A DNA stretch of 33,845 nt from Candidatus Zixiibacteriota bacterium (GTDB lineage: Bacteria; Zixibacteria; MSB-5A5; DSPP01): NCBI GenBank assembly GCA_022614805.1, contig JAKEHY010000028.1, forward strand, positions 1-33,845, read 5' to 3'. How positions within the stretch are numbered: the stretch's first letter is position 1; each line of letters starts with the position of its first letter. Of the stretch, positions 8,866 to 15,353 are shown in pieces. The translations under genes were made by a program, and so were the position numbers. The notes under the pieces are model-generated. The model was not told the DNA's origin, made no database searches, and saw only the letters and a program-made list of their open reading frames with translations.

Positions 8866-9120
8866 CAGTACACCAATTGTCGCGCCAGCGGCATAGTTGG
8901 GTAGCTGTGTTCGGACGGGATAAGCGCTGAAGGCATATAAGTGCTAAGCCCACCACAAGATGAGGTTTCCCGTCGCAAGACCTAAAGGCCCCTGAAAGAC
9001 TATCAGGTTGATAGGACGCCGGTATAAGCCTCGAAAAGGGGCGAGCCAAGCGTTACTAATCGGCCGTGCGACTTGACCATAAATTCTAAGGCAGGGTTTT
9101 GACCCAACCCCTTTATGGCG

Positions 9121-9302
9121 GTAGGGGTTTGATTAATCAAACCCCTACAAAAAAAGGGCGAGGTTGCGAACCCATCGAAGATGTTCCTACGGCTATTTGA
9201 AAATTTGGGAATCGATCTTCCCAACCCGCCGGGTTGAAACCCGGCCTACGGTGGCAATTGCTTCGTAGGTCAATTGGTTCGTAGGCGGCATTTCAATGCC
9301 GC
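9121..9302. repeat. Palindromic repeats in the 23S-5S spacer
   Basis: Three units: GTAGGGGTTTGATT with its complement (9121-9148), GCCGGGTTGAAACCCGGC with CCTACG (9228-9250) and GTAGGCGGCATTTCAATGCC with GC (9281-9302). The processing-stem 3' arm lies between the first and second units and is intact. Confidence 0.85.
9177..9198 (+). other. Pre-23S processing stem, 3' arm
   Basis: GAAGATG (9177-9183) and CTACGGCTATTT (9187-9198) are complementary to the leader at 5114-5120 and 5098-5109. Bases 9184-9186 face a slightly longer internal loop in the leader. Confidence 0.88.
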
Positions 9303-9330
9303 AAGGAAGGGTCAACGATTCCGGCGATTT

Positions 9331-9446
9331 TCCGGCGACCATAGCGGCGGGGAAACACCCGTTCCCATTCCGAACACGGCCGTTAAGCCCGCGTGCGCCG
9401 ATGGTACTCCACGGTTTCCCGTGCTGGAGAGTAGGTCGTCGCCGGG
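9331..9446 (+). rRNA. rrf: 5S ribosomal RNA
   Basis: The terminal helix CCGGCGAC (9332-9339) pairs with GTCGCCGG (9438-9445). Internal landmarks include CACCCGTTCCCATTCCGAAC and GAGAGTAGGTCG. The length of about 116 nt is typical. It is co-transcribed with 23S and followed directly by a terminator. Confidence 0.95.
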
Positions 9447-9453
9447 AGTAAAT

Positions 9454-9487
9454 AAAAAATCCCCTCCGATAAGGAGGGGATTTTTTT
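9454..9487. terminator. Bidirectional Rho-independent terminator
   Basis: A-run, ATCCCCTCC stem (9459-9467), GATAA loop, GGAGGGGAT (9473-9481) and T-run. It terminates the 23S-5S transcript on the plus strand, and its A-run serves the convergent helicase gene ending at 9504. Confidence 0.93.
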
Positions 9488-9503
9488 ATTCCTTAAGGTG
9501 AAA

Positions 9504-11408
9504 CTACGTTGGTCTTACCACCTTGAGTGGGGAATCCCTCAGAAACCTGCTTAGATTCCGGCTCATTTTTCCTGTACGCCCTAAATGACTTTGCTCCTTA
9601 ATGCGCTTACTGCAGTAGGTCAGAAAGAGCGCATGTCTTGCCCTCGTCATTGATACATAGAGTAACCTCCGTTCATCACCCTCTTTTTCGCCTTCATTTT
9701 TTCCGGGTATGAATTCGTCTTCCACTCCGACCACAAAACAAATATCAAACGTAAGCCCTTTGGCTTGATGCATGGTAAGGATGTTCACTTTGTCATCTTG
9801 AGTTTCTTGTTCCATCATCGTTGACGATATGCCAATAGCTTTCAACAATTCGGCCAAGTCCTTAAAGTTTTGTTGATTGGCTACTTGAAATGAGTGGTCA
9901 ATAATTTTTGTCCTGGTCTCGGTTTCCGCACAAGTCTGCTCAACGACCGCCTTAAGGATGTCCTTAATGGAGACATTCTTGGGAATGGCATTGACACGCC
10001 TTGTAATATCGTCCATGCAATCTTTTACCCTACCGCCAAATTTAGGCAAGAGCGCAGGATCCGCCTGGATTCTGGTCAAAGCATTTGAAAATCTTGCTCC
10101 CTCCCGCTGGGCCAGCGCGCAGATTTCCTGAATTCCTTGGACTCCCACCCCGTTCTTTTCGATTTGGAGTAGTGTCCGCAGGGCCAACGAATCGTGTGGA
10201 TCGACGATTAGCTTCAAAATAGCTAGGACTCTCCTGTAATCAGGGTTTTCCTCGAATTCCAAGTCGCCCGATAACGAGACTTCCAGTCCAAGTTTTCTTA
10301 TTTCTTCAATGATTGGTTTTGAGATTAATCCATATCGATCATTTCGCAACAAAATAGCCACCTGACCGGATGTAACCTTTTTCTTGTCGACCAAGTCCTT
10401 AATCTTTTTCGCAATTTGCTCTGCCTCGTGGAATTGGTCCTTAAAATTTACCAACTTGACCGTACCATCTCCGGCGCCATCCCTTGCACGGGTCGGTTTT
10501 GGTAATCTCGCGGGATCGAGTCGTGCCACGAACTCAGCTGCACCCAGGATCTTCTTGTCACACCGAAAACAGATTTCCAGAGCAAATTTCTTGGTGCCGG
10601 AATATATCTCTGGAAACTGCCTAATACCGACAGGGGAGGCGTATCGGAAACCGTAAATGCTCTGATCGTCGTCGCCGGCAACAAAGAGTTCGCTTCCCCG
10701 TTCGGAAAGTTCTCTCACGATAGCCAGATCACAAGCATTCAAGTCTTGATATTCATCAATGAGGATGTGGGAGTAGTCACCGTCAATTCTAAAGTTTCTG
10801 TTCTGCGCTAACTGTCGCTTAAGTTGATAGACAAGTTCCGCCCTCAAGGTTTCTCCAAACATTTCTCGATGGCCTCTCCACGCACCCAAAAAGGCAGGGT
10901 TCGGAAACTGTTCTTCCCAACCTTCTTCGTCCACTCTAAGGGTTTCCCAGTCCGTAGAAAGTTGATTAATTAGTTTCCGCACCTCTTTAATTTCATTGAG
11001 CTTCAGCAACCTCTTGAGGTCTTCTTGGATAATGTAACGTTCTTCCCAATCGTCTGCGATCCTGATGGGCTGCGGGAAGGCGTCAACTCTGCCTGAGTTA
11101 TATAATATTTGCCTTAACGCAAAGGAATGCAGCGTAGTTACGTAAGGTAAATCTTTTTCAAGCAGTTCCAAGACTTTTTTGATTTCGGCGCGGAGTTGGG
11201 CCGCCGCGAGTCTGGTGAAGGTTATCAGCAAGATCTTGCTAGAATCGATTTTATGCTTAAGAACCAAAGCCAAGACTCGCCTCGTAAGGGTCATGGTCTT
11301 ACCCGTCCCAGGACCCGCAAGGAGCCTTGCGTGGGTCCCCGCATGGTCAATGGCAGCTTTTTGATCCGGGGTGGATGGACCGTGAACTTGTTCGTCGATT
11401 GATTCCAT
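9504..11408 (-). CDS. UvrD/Rep/PcrA-type superfamily 1 DNA helicase
   Basis: The 634-residue product has the UvrD-like motifs in order: Q motif STPDQKAAID near residue 12, Walker A GPGTGKT at 32-38, motif Ia ITFTRLAA, motif II DEYQDLN, motif III GDDDQSIYGFR, motif V NILTMHQAKGLTFDICFVVG, and motif VI RRLLYVSMTRARHALFL. It is an ATP-driven 3'-5' translocase by family. It is shorter than PcrA/UvrD (about 720) and may be a divergent or accessory helicase and not the housekeeping UvrD. It is the only clear minus-strand protein gene in the window, has visibly lower GC than its neighbours, and sits immediately behind the 5S terminator, a common integration position for acquired genes. The start ATG is followed by the Q motif at the expected distance. 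No Shine-Dalgarno is visible. Confidence 0.93.
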   Translation of the reverse strand: MESIDEQVHGPSTPDQKAAIDHAGTHARLLAGPGTGKTMTLTRRVLALVLKHKIDSSKILLITFTRLAAAQLRAEIKKVLELLEKDLPYVTTLHSFALRQILYNSGRVDAFPQPIRIADDWEERYIIQEDLKRLLKLNEIKEVRKLINQLSTDWETLRVDEEGWEEQFPNPAFLGAWRGHREMFGETLRAELVYQLKRQLAQNRNFRIDGDYSHILIDEYQDLNACDLAIVRELSERGSELFVAGDDDQSIYGFRYASPVGIRQFPEIYSGTKKFALEICFRCDKKILGAAEFVARLDPARLPKPTRARDGAGDGTVKLVNFKDQFHEAEQIAKKIKDLVDKKKVTSGQVAILLRNDRYGLISKPIIEEIRKLGLEVSLSGDLEFEENPDYRRVLAILKLIVDPHDSLALRTLLQIEKNGVGVQGIQEICALAQREGARFSNALTRIQADPALLPKFGGRVKDCMDDITRRVNAIPKNVSIKDILKAVVEQTCAETETRTKIIDHSFQVANQQNFKDLAELLKAIGISSTMMEQETQDDKVNILTMHQAKGLTFDICFVVGVEDEFIPGKNEGEKEGDERRLLYVSMTRARHALFLTYCSKRIKEQSHLGRTGKMSRNLSRFLRDSPLKVVRPT

Positions 11409-11422
11409 ATCTGTGGGAATTT

Positions 11423-11451
11423 AACATAACCCCACAAACAGACGCTGGCAA
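11423..11451 (-). promoter_or_regulatory. Putative promoter of the helicase gene
   Basis: On the minus strand TTGCCA (11451-11446) and TATGTT (11428-11423) are 17 bp apart. The expected start, near 11416, leaves only about 8 untranslated bases before ATG 11408, so the mRNA would be nearly leaderless. Confidence 0.5.
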
Positions 11452-11493
11452 GCCAAGTATGAGAAGCTTGCAAGGACTCAATGTTGTTTTGCG

Positions 11494-11521
11494 TTGACAA
11501 GCGGGGGGGAAGGTTTTTACT
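11494..11521 (+). promoter_or_regulatory. Putative promoter of the DUF4388 gene
   Basis: A consensus TTGACA (11494-11499) is followed after 16 bp by TTTACT (11516-11521). The start would fall at about 11528, two bases before ATG 11530. The -35 is consensus and the -10 is weak. Confidence 0.4.
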
Positions 11522-11529
11522 TAAGGCCA

Positions 11530-12321
11530 ATGGACCTGGAGGGAAGTCTAAACCGGTTCTCGGTGGCGGAGGTCTTTCAGCTCCTTTCCTTTTCCCGCAA
11601 GACCGGCACCCTCGGCCTGCAACGGCAGGAAGAGGTGGCGATGGTTTATTTCCAGCAGGGGAACGTCATCTACGCCTACACCCCCAAGCAAAAAGTCCCG
11701 CTGGGGGAGCTTTTAATCGAGCAGGGGATTTTGACCGAAAAACAGCTTGCCGCCGCCCTGGCGGAAAAGAGCAAACAGCCGAACCGGCGCATCGGAGAAG
11801 TTTTCGTCAATCAGGGGCACGTTTCCCGCTCGCAGTTGGAAGAAGCGGTGCGGCGGCAGGTCGAGGAGCTGATTTACCGGCTTTTGCACTGGGAGACGGG
11901 GAATTTCAAATTCTACGAAAACGAGTTCCCCACCGAGGAGGAAGTTCTGATTCAAATTTCCACCGAAAATTTAATCCTCGAGGGGGTGCGGCGGCTGGAT
12001 GAGCTGGAGGAGGTCAAGGAGCGGCTGCCGGATTTTGGCACCGTTTTCGTGGTCAAGCCGATTCCACCGCAGCGGATTCGGGACATCGCCTTGAAAGGGG
12101 ATGAATGGAACATTCTGGCGCTCGTGGACGGGCGCAAGGACATTTACCAAATCGTCGAGCGCTCCAATCTGGACCGCCTGGCGACCTTGAAAAACCTGGC
12201 GGCTCTGTATATGTCCGGGCTGGTGGAGCCGGTCAAAGACGGCAGTGACGGCGGCAACGAGAAGCTGGAAGGGCTGGTGGAAAAACTTTCCGTGCTTTTG
12301 GAAACGTACGAGAGGAAGTGA
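11530..12321 (+). CDS. DUF4388 (PATAN-like) domain protein
   Basis: The 263-residue product starts MDLEGSLNRFSVAEVFQLLS, the standard opening of DUF4388 proteins, with SRKTGTLGLQ and FQQGNVIYAY following. Residues about 58-120 hold two 'LG.LLIEQGILTEKQL..AL' type units (GELLIEQGILTEKQLAAAL, GEVFVNQGHVSRSQLEEAV), as in the MshE N-terminal/GspE II fold. The C-terminal third (PPQRIRDIALKGDEWNILAL, GRKDIYQIVERSNLD) looks like a winged helix. Such proteins are thought to act in signalling linked to motility or type IV pili, by inference only. An upstream TTG at 11494 in the same frame is more likely the -35 box. The next gene overlaps by 4 bp, so they form an operon. Confidence 0.88.
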   Translation: MDLEGSLNRFSVAEVFQLLSFSRKTGTLGLQRQEEVAMVYFQQGNVIYAYTPKQKVPLGELLIEQGILTEKQLAAALAEKSKQPNRRIGEVFVNQGHVSRSQLEEAVRRQVEELIYRLLHWETGNFKFYENEFPTEEEVLIQISTENLILEGVRRLDELEEVKERLPDFGTVFVVKPIPPQRIRDIALKGDEWNILALVDGRKDIYQIVERSNLDRLATLKNLAALYMSGLVEPVKDGSDGGNEKLEGLVEKLSVLLETYERK

Positions 12322-13214
12322 GCCCCCGGCGCCCCGAAGCGGTCGAACGGCTGGCCCAGCAGGCGGAGCGGTTTTTAGTCAACTGGGCGGCCGGGGAAAA
12401 AGAGGGGCTTAAAACCTTCAAGCGCATCTGGCGGCTGAAGGAGTTGGCCTACCGCCCCATCGAGGAATTTCCGGATTTGGCCGAGCGCTTCCGGCTTTTT
12501 GAAAAATGGCTCGGCGACGAGGGGCTGGAACTGGCCTCCTCCCCTTTGACCCGCTACCAGATGGAGGAGGTTTCCGCCGCCTTGGAAAAACTCAAGCTTT
12601 TTTTGCCCCGCACCTCCGAGTCGGCCTCCGAGGCGGCCGCCTCCGACCAGCTTTCCCAGCTGGCGGAAAAATTCGTGGCCCGGCTGCAAAGACCGGAAAC
12701 GTTTCCCCCAACCCTTTCCTCCGAAGCGGCCATCCCCCCGGCCGAAGGAGAAGGCCCCGGCGGCCGGCTTTCCGACGGCGGTCTGGCCTCCCCCGACTCC
12801 CCTCCCCCGGCATCCCTCGACAGGCTTCCCTCAACTTCACTCGGGGCAAGTCGGGACAAGCCGCTTGGAACTCCCCGGCTTCCCTCGATAAGCTTTCCTC
12901 GACCAAGCTCGGAACAAGTCGGGACAAGTCGCTCGGAGCAAGCAAGCCGGGACCTGCCGGAAAGCAAAGGGGATTTGGGGGAAGACTTCAAAAAGCTTTT
13001 GGGCTACGAGCTGGCGTATATGGAGCAGTACCGGCGGCCGGGGGAGCATCCCCTTTCGGTCATCGGCCGGCTTTTGGACGCCCTTTCGGCCCGCTACCAC
13101 CTGGCGGACGAGGTTTTCGTGGCGCATTTGTTGTATTTTTTGCAGGCCCAGAACTATCCCGTCGGCCCCTACCTCGAAAAATTCCGGCAGATTAAAAGCC
13201 GGGTGAAAAAGTAA
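12318..13214 (+). CDS. Helical protein of unknown function with repeat-derived insert
   Basis: The 298-residue product has no family I recognise. The GTG start overlaps the preceding stop (GTGA), after a GAGAGGA ribosome site. Residues 1-130 are Leu/Glu/Arg-rich and helical. Residues about 165-215 are Ser/Pro/Arg-rich and are encoded by two copies of a dispersed DNA repeat (12814-12928), giving the near-duplicate SLDRLPSTSLGASRDKPLG and PSISFPRPSSEQVGTSR. The C-terminal 85 residues (DFKKLLGYELAYMEQYRRPG onward) are again helical and compact. The insert lies between the two helical parts, as expected for tolerated linker insertion. Its tight linkage to the DUF4388 gene suggests a shared process. 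Confidence 0.75.
   Translation: MSPRRPEAVERLAQQAERFLVNWAAGEKEGLKTFKRIWRLKELAYRPIEEFPDLAERFRLFEKWLGDEGLELASSPLTRYQMEEVSAALEKLKLFLPRTSESASEAAASDQLSQLAEKFVARLQRPETFPPTLSSEAAIPPAEGEGPGGRLSDGGLASPDSPPPASLDRLPSTSLGASRDKPLGTPRLPSISFPRPSSEQVGTSRSEQASRDLPESKGDLGEDFKKLLGYELAYMEQYRRPGEHPLSVIGRLLDALSARYHLADEVFVAHLLYFLQAQNYPVGPYLEKFRQIKSRVKK
12814..12928 (+). repeat. Two in-frame copies of a dispersed CCCTCGAC...GGGACAAG repeat
   Basis: Copy 1 (12814-12860) and copy 2 (12882-12928) share the pattern CCCTCGA-cAgGCTT-CCCTC...CTCGG...AAGTCGGGACAAG, about 47 nt. Similar units occur at 17537-17583 in the DUF2344 gene, in shortened form at about 13481-13510, and as a related element in rsmB at 18720-18779. Confidence 0.85.
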
Positions 13215-13215
13215 G

Positions 13216-13407
13216 ATGGAAGAGACCGCCCTGCTTTTGTACTACCAGGCGATGGAGGCGCTTTTGAAACGGGATTTCGATGCCGCCGAGGTGTTTCTGG
13301 AGCGGGCCCGGCGCAAGCCGGGGTTTACACACGAGGCGGAGATTGCCTACACCGCGCTTTTGGTGCGGAAAGAAGCGTTGAAACAGAAGGAAGTTTATAA
13401 CATTTAG
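13216..13407 (+). CDS. Small TPR-like helical protein
   Basis: A 63-residue product starting one base after the preceding stop codon, so translation is probably coupled. The sequence (YYQAMEALLKRDFDAAEVFLERA) has the Ala/Leu spacing of one tetratricopeptide helix pair, continuing KPGFTHEAEIAYTALLV. It is too short for a full TPR domain and may pair with the previous gene product. Its last 14 codons are repeated 125 bases downstream. Confidence 0.65.
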   Translation: MEETALLLYYQAMEALLKRDFDAAEVFLERARRKPGFTHEAEIAYTALLVRKEALKQKEVYNI

Positions 13408-13531
13408 CGAGCCGGAATGGGCAGCCGTTGACCCCATCCTTAATCTCCTGGCCGTCCGTACGGACGCCTCGGGCAGGCCTCCCCTCCCTCGACCACGCTC
13501 GGGACAAGTCAAGGGGAGGGAAAAAGAGGAA
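13408..13531 (+). repeat. Repeat-derived insert between gene end and its duplicated tail
   Basis: It carries GTCCGTACGGAC (perfect 12-base palindrome, about 13455-13466) and CTCCCTCGACCACGCTCGGG with GACAAGTC at about 13481-13510, a shortened copy of the repeat seen in coding sequences. CCTCCCCT near 13478 faces AGGGGAGG near 13512, so the block can fold back. No gene is visible. Confidence 0.55.
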
Positions 13532-13576
13532 GTGCGCAAGGAGGCCTTGCGGCAGCGGGAGGTTTACAAGATTTGA
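13532..13576 (+). pseudogene. Duplicated 3' end of the small TPR-like gene
   Basis: Read from GTG 13532, the 14 codons and stop encode VRKEALRQREVYKI, against VRKEALKQKEVYNI at the end of the gene at 13216-13407. The third-codon-position differences with conserved residues point to an old duplication of coding sequence whose 5' part has been replaced by the repeat block. It is probably not expressed alone. Confidence 0.7.
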
Positions 13577-13582
13577 CGCTTT

Positions 13583-13633
13583 GTAAGGGTTTAATATATT
13601 AAACCCCTACAGGGGTCTTTAGACCTCCGCTAC
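13583..13633. repeat. Palindromic repeats upstream of the zinc-ribbon gene
   Basis: A GTAAGGGTTTAAT/ATTAAACCCCTAC unit (13583-13610) is followed by the half unit GGGGTCTTTAGACCTCCGCTACC (about 13612-13633, arms GGTCT/AGACC). The latter is the reversed form of the element at 7664. Confidence 0.8.
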
Positions 13634-13639
13634 CTTTTC

Positions 13640-13666
13640 TTGACAATTCGTATTATATTGTATAGG
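13640..13666 (+). promoter_or_regulatory. Putative promoter of the zinc-ribbon gene
   Basis: A consensus TTGACA (13640-13645) is followed by a strongly AT-rich stretch containing TATAGG at 13661-13666 (15-bp spacing). The spacing is slightly short and the exact -10 is uncertain. Confidence 0.45.
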
Positions 13667-13722
13667 AAGACAGCGGGTCGGGTTCGGGAACCGCAAAAGG
13701 TTTGGCTGTAAAGGAGGTTTAG

Positions 13723-13911
13723 GTGGCCAAAAAACAGAGTTTCGCGGACAAGGCGTCCAAAGTGAAGCATTCCGTCATCTGCCCGGTGTGCGGGGGGACG
13801 GTGCAATCGGTTTTGTACGTCCGTTCGGCCAAAGCAGATTCAGGGGCCTGGAAGTTCCGCCAGAGGGTTGTTCAGGTTTGCAAGTGCAACCATGCGGAGA
13901 TTTACGGGTAA
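13723..13911 (+). CDS. Zinc-ribbon miniprotein
   Basis: A 62-residue product with CPVCGG (residues about 21-26) and, 27 residues on, C-K-C-N-H, a Cys2/Cys-His pattern that suggests one zinc site. The N-terminus is Lys-rich (MAKKQSFADKASKVKH). GTG 13723 is preceded by AAAGGAGG at good spacing. It has its own promoter-like region and a terminator, so it is a monocistronic unit. Small proteins of this kind may bind rRNA, DNA or a polymerase; no function can be assigned from sequence. Confidence 0.8.
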   Translation: MAKKQSFADKASKVKHSVICPVCGGTVQSVLYVRSAKADSGAWKFRQRVVQVCKCNHAEIYG

Positions 13912-13951
13912 AAAAAGTTAGAAGCGTTTCCCGCCGGAAGGCGGGACGATT

Positions 13952-14048
13952 ACCGCCAGAGATTAAAAAAGAGCGTTTAGAATGACCGCTCTTTTTTGAA
14001 AGGAGGACAGCTGCATCAGCGCTACGCTGCTCTGGCGGTTTTTGTTTT
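13952..14048 (+). terminator. Nested multi-hairpin terminator or structured RNA
   Basis: The outer stem ACCGCCAGAG (13952-13961) pairs perfectly with CTCTGGCGGT (14030-14039) and is followed by TTTTTGTTTT. Inside it are a second complete terminator-like hairpin (AAAAAAGAGCG with CGCTCTTTTTT, 13965-13997) and a small CAGCG/CGCTG hairpin (about 14016-14028), with an unpaired GAAAGGAGGAC between them. A separate CCCGCC/GGCGGG hairpin precedes it at 13930-13945. At minimum it ends the zinc-ribbon transcript. Confidence 0.75.
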
Positions 14049-14192
14049 GACTCCTTTGTTCCACCTCCTTTAATCAAGCCGGCTCTTGCTTCAGCAGGGA
14101 AATTTTTACCATTTCCTGACAATTCCGTGACAACTCCGTTCGTGCCTTTGCGTACTTAGGGTGTGAGAAAGGCGGAAAGGAGGAATGCGGAG

Positions 14193-14708
14193 ATGAAAAC
14201 ACGAAACGGATGGAAGGAAATCGGGGTTTTTTTGGCGGCTGTTTTGGCCGCCCTGTGGGGTGGAAAGGTTTCCGTCGCCCAAGTTCAAGTCCCACAAAAG
14301 CCGAGCTGCTTGGAGCAAGCCGCGGCACAGATTCGCCCGAATGGCGGGATTACAGTTGTCCTGCGTGACAAAAGCAAAGTTCGAGGTCGTTTGGTGTCCG
14401 TTGACCTCAGCCAATCACACCTGACAATGACTTCCCTTGACCCAACGGACACCGCCCTTTCCGTTTATTCAATGTCGGATATTTCGATAGTGCAGTATAG
14501 CGGGGGCGGCCGAGCGGGACGGATGATGCGCGGGTTCTTAATCGGCTCAGCGGTCGGCGTCCTTTTCGGTTTAGCCGGTGATAACTCGGGCGGAACGAGT
14601 GATCAATTTAAGTTGCCCGATTCAGCCGTGTTTGGTGCATTAGGAGGACTTTTTGGCCTGACGATTGGTCTGGCTATGTCCTCGACTCGCACCATCGAGT
14701 GTAAATAG
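14193..14708 (+). CDS. Exported protein with SH3-like domain and glycine-zipper segment (paralogue 1)
   Basis: The 171-residue product from ATG 14193 (AGGAGG 9 bases upstream) has a signal peptide (MKTRNGWKEIGVFLAAVLAAL..VSVA) with Gln at the predicted +1. A compact beta domain follows (ITVVLRDKSKVRGRLVSVDL, then HLTMTSL), resembling Sm/SH3-type small barrels. Two Gly/Ala-rich hydrophobic segments (MRGFLIGSAVGVLFGLAG and AVFGALGGLFGLTIGLAM) could be membrane-inserting glycine-zipper helices. It ends TRTIECK. A GTG at 14163 in frame would add ten charged residues ahead of the signal and is less likely. The next gene is a clear paralogue. No function is known to me. Confidence 0.8.
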   Translation: MKTRNGWKEIGVFLAAVLAALWGGKVSVAQVQVPQKPSCLEQAAAQIRPNGGITVVLRDKSKVRGRLVSVDLSQSHLTMTSLDPTDTALSVYSMSDISIVQYSGGGRAGRMMRGFLIGSAVGVLFGLAGDNSGGTSDQFKLPDSAVFGALGGLFGLTIGLAMSSTRTIECK

Positions 14709-14731
14709 CTCGTCACAAGAGGGAGGAATTT

Positions 14732-15223
14732 ATGTTCAGAAGAGTTCTTTTACAGGCAGTCGCCACCCTGCTTTTCGCAGTTTTTCCATTTGGGCTTTCC
14801 GCCCAGGTCAGCGTGCCTGTTGAACCGAATTGCCTTCAGAAAGTTGCCGACCAAGTCTCGCCTAAGAAAAAAATTACGGTGGTCATCCAGGATGGAAGCG
14901 AAGTGAAGGGGCGTTTGGTTTCCATTGACCTGTCCCAGTCCCATTTGACCTTCCAGCCATCCGAACAAACGCTTTCACTGTACCGAATTTCGAGGGTTGC
15001 AAAAATACAGCACCGAAAAATCGGCCCGGAAAGTGTGGCCAAGGGAGTTTTGTTTGGTGCGATGGTAGGCGGTTTTTTGAGCCTGCCGATTTGGCTTGCG
15101 AATGATGATGATTCTTGGAATTTTGGTGCGGCCGTGGGGGGAAGTTTTATCGTCGCAGGCGCCGGTATTGGCCTTGTGGCCGGTTTCACTCAACCGACCG
15201 TCCACACCATCGAATGTAAATAG
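14732..15223 (+). CDS. Exported protein with SH3-like domain and glycine-zipper segment (paralogue 2)
   Basis: A 163-residue product with the same plan as the preceding gene: signal peptide (MFRRVLLQAVATLLFAVFPFGLSA) with Gln at +1, one Cys early in the mature part (PNCLQKVADQ versus PSCLEQAAAQ), the shared core ITVVIQDGSEVKGRLVSIDL.QSHLTF, two hydrophobic Gly-rich stretches, and the terminal VHTIECK. The two cysteines (near the start and in ECK) are conserved between the paralogues and could form a disulfide. GGGAGGA precedes ATG 14732. The gap between the paralogues is 23 bases, so they are an operon. Confidence 0.8.
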   Translation: MFRRVLLQAVATLLFAVFPFGLSAQVSVPVEPNCLQKVADQVSPKKKITVVIQDGSEVKGRLVSIDLSQSHLTFQPSEQTLSLYRISRVAKIQHRKIGPESVAKGVLFGAMVGGFLSLPIWLANDDDSWNFGAAVGGSFIVAGAGIGLVAGFTQPTVHTIECK

Positions 15224-15278
15224 CCAGCCGGCCAATTACGTTAACAGCCGCCTTGTCGTAAGGTTAAAAGCTTTTCTC

Positions 15279-15307
15279 TTTACAATTTCCCGCAAAATCG
15301 GTAAATA
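15279..15307 (+). promoter_or_regulatory. Putative promoter of the radical-SAM-like/DUF2344 operon
   Basis: TTTACA (15279-15284) and TAAATA (15302-15307) with a 17-bp spacer; an overlapping TATATT lies at 15306. The expected start, about 15314, is just before the Shine-Dalgarno-palindrome element. Confidence 0.35.
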
Positions 15308-15314
15308 TATTCTT

Positions 15315-15351
15315 GGAGGTTGTGTAGGGGTTTGATTAATCAAACCCCTAC
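15315..15351 (+). promoter_or_regulatory. Shine-Dalgarno separated from start codon by a perfect palindrome
   Basis: GGAGG at 15315-15319 is followed by TTGT and then by a perfect 28-base palindrome (15324-15351, half-site GTAGGGGTTTGATT), a copy of the dispersed repeat. GTG 15354 follows after CT. Linear distance from GGAGG to GTG is 34 bases, too long for initiation. With the hairpin folded, the effective gap is 6 bases. Confidence 0.7.
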
Positions 15352-15353
15352 CT

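Noticed and set aside
11494-11529. TTG start extending the DUF4388 protein by 12 residues
   Set aside because: The family begins at MDLEGSL, and the TTGACA is better read as a -35 box.
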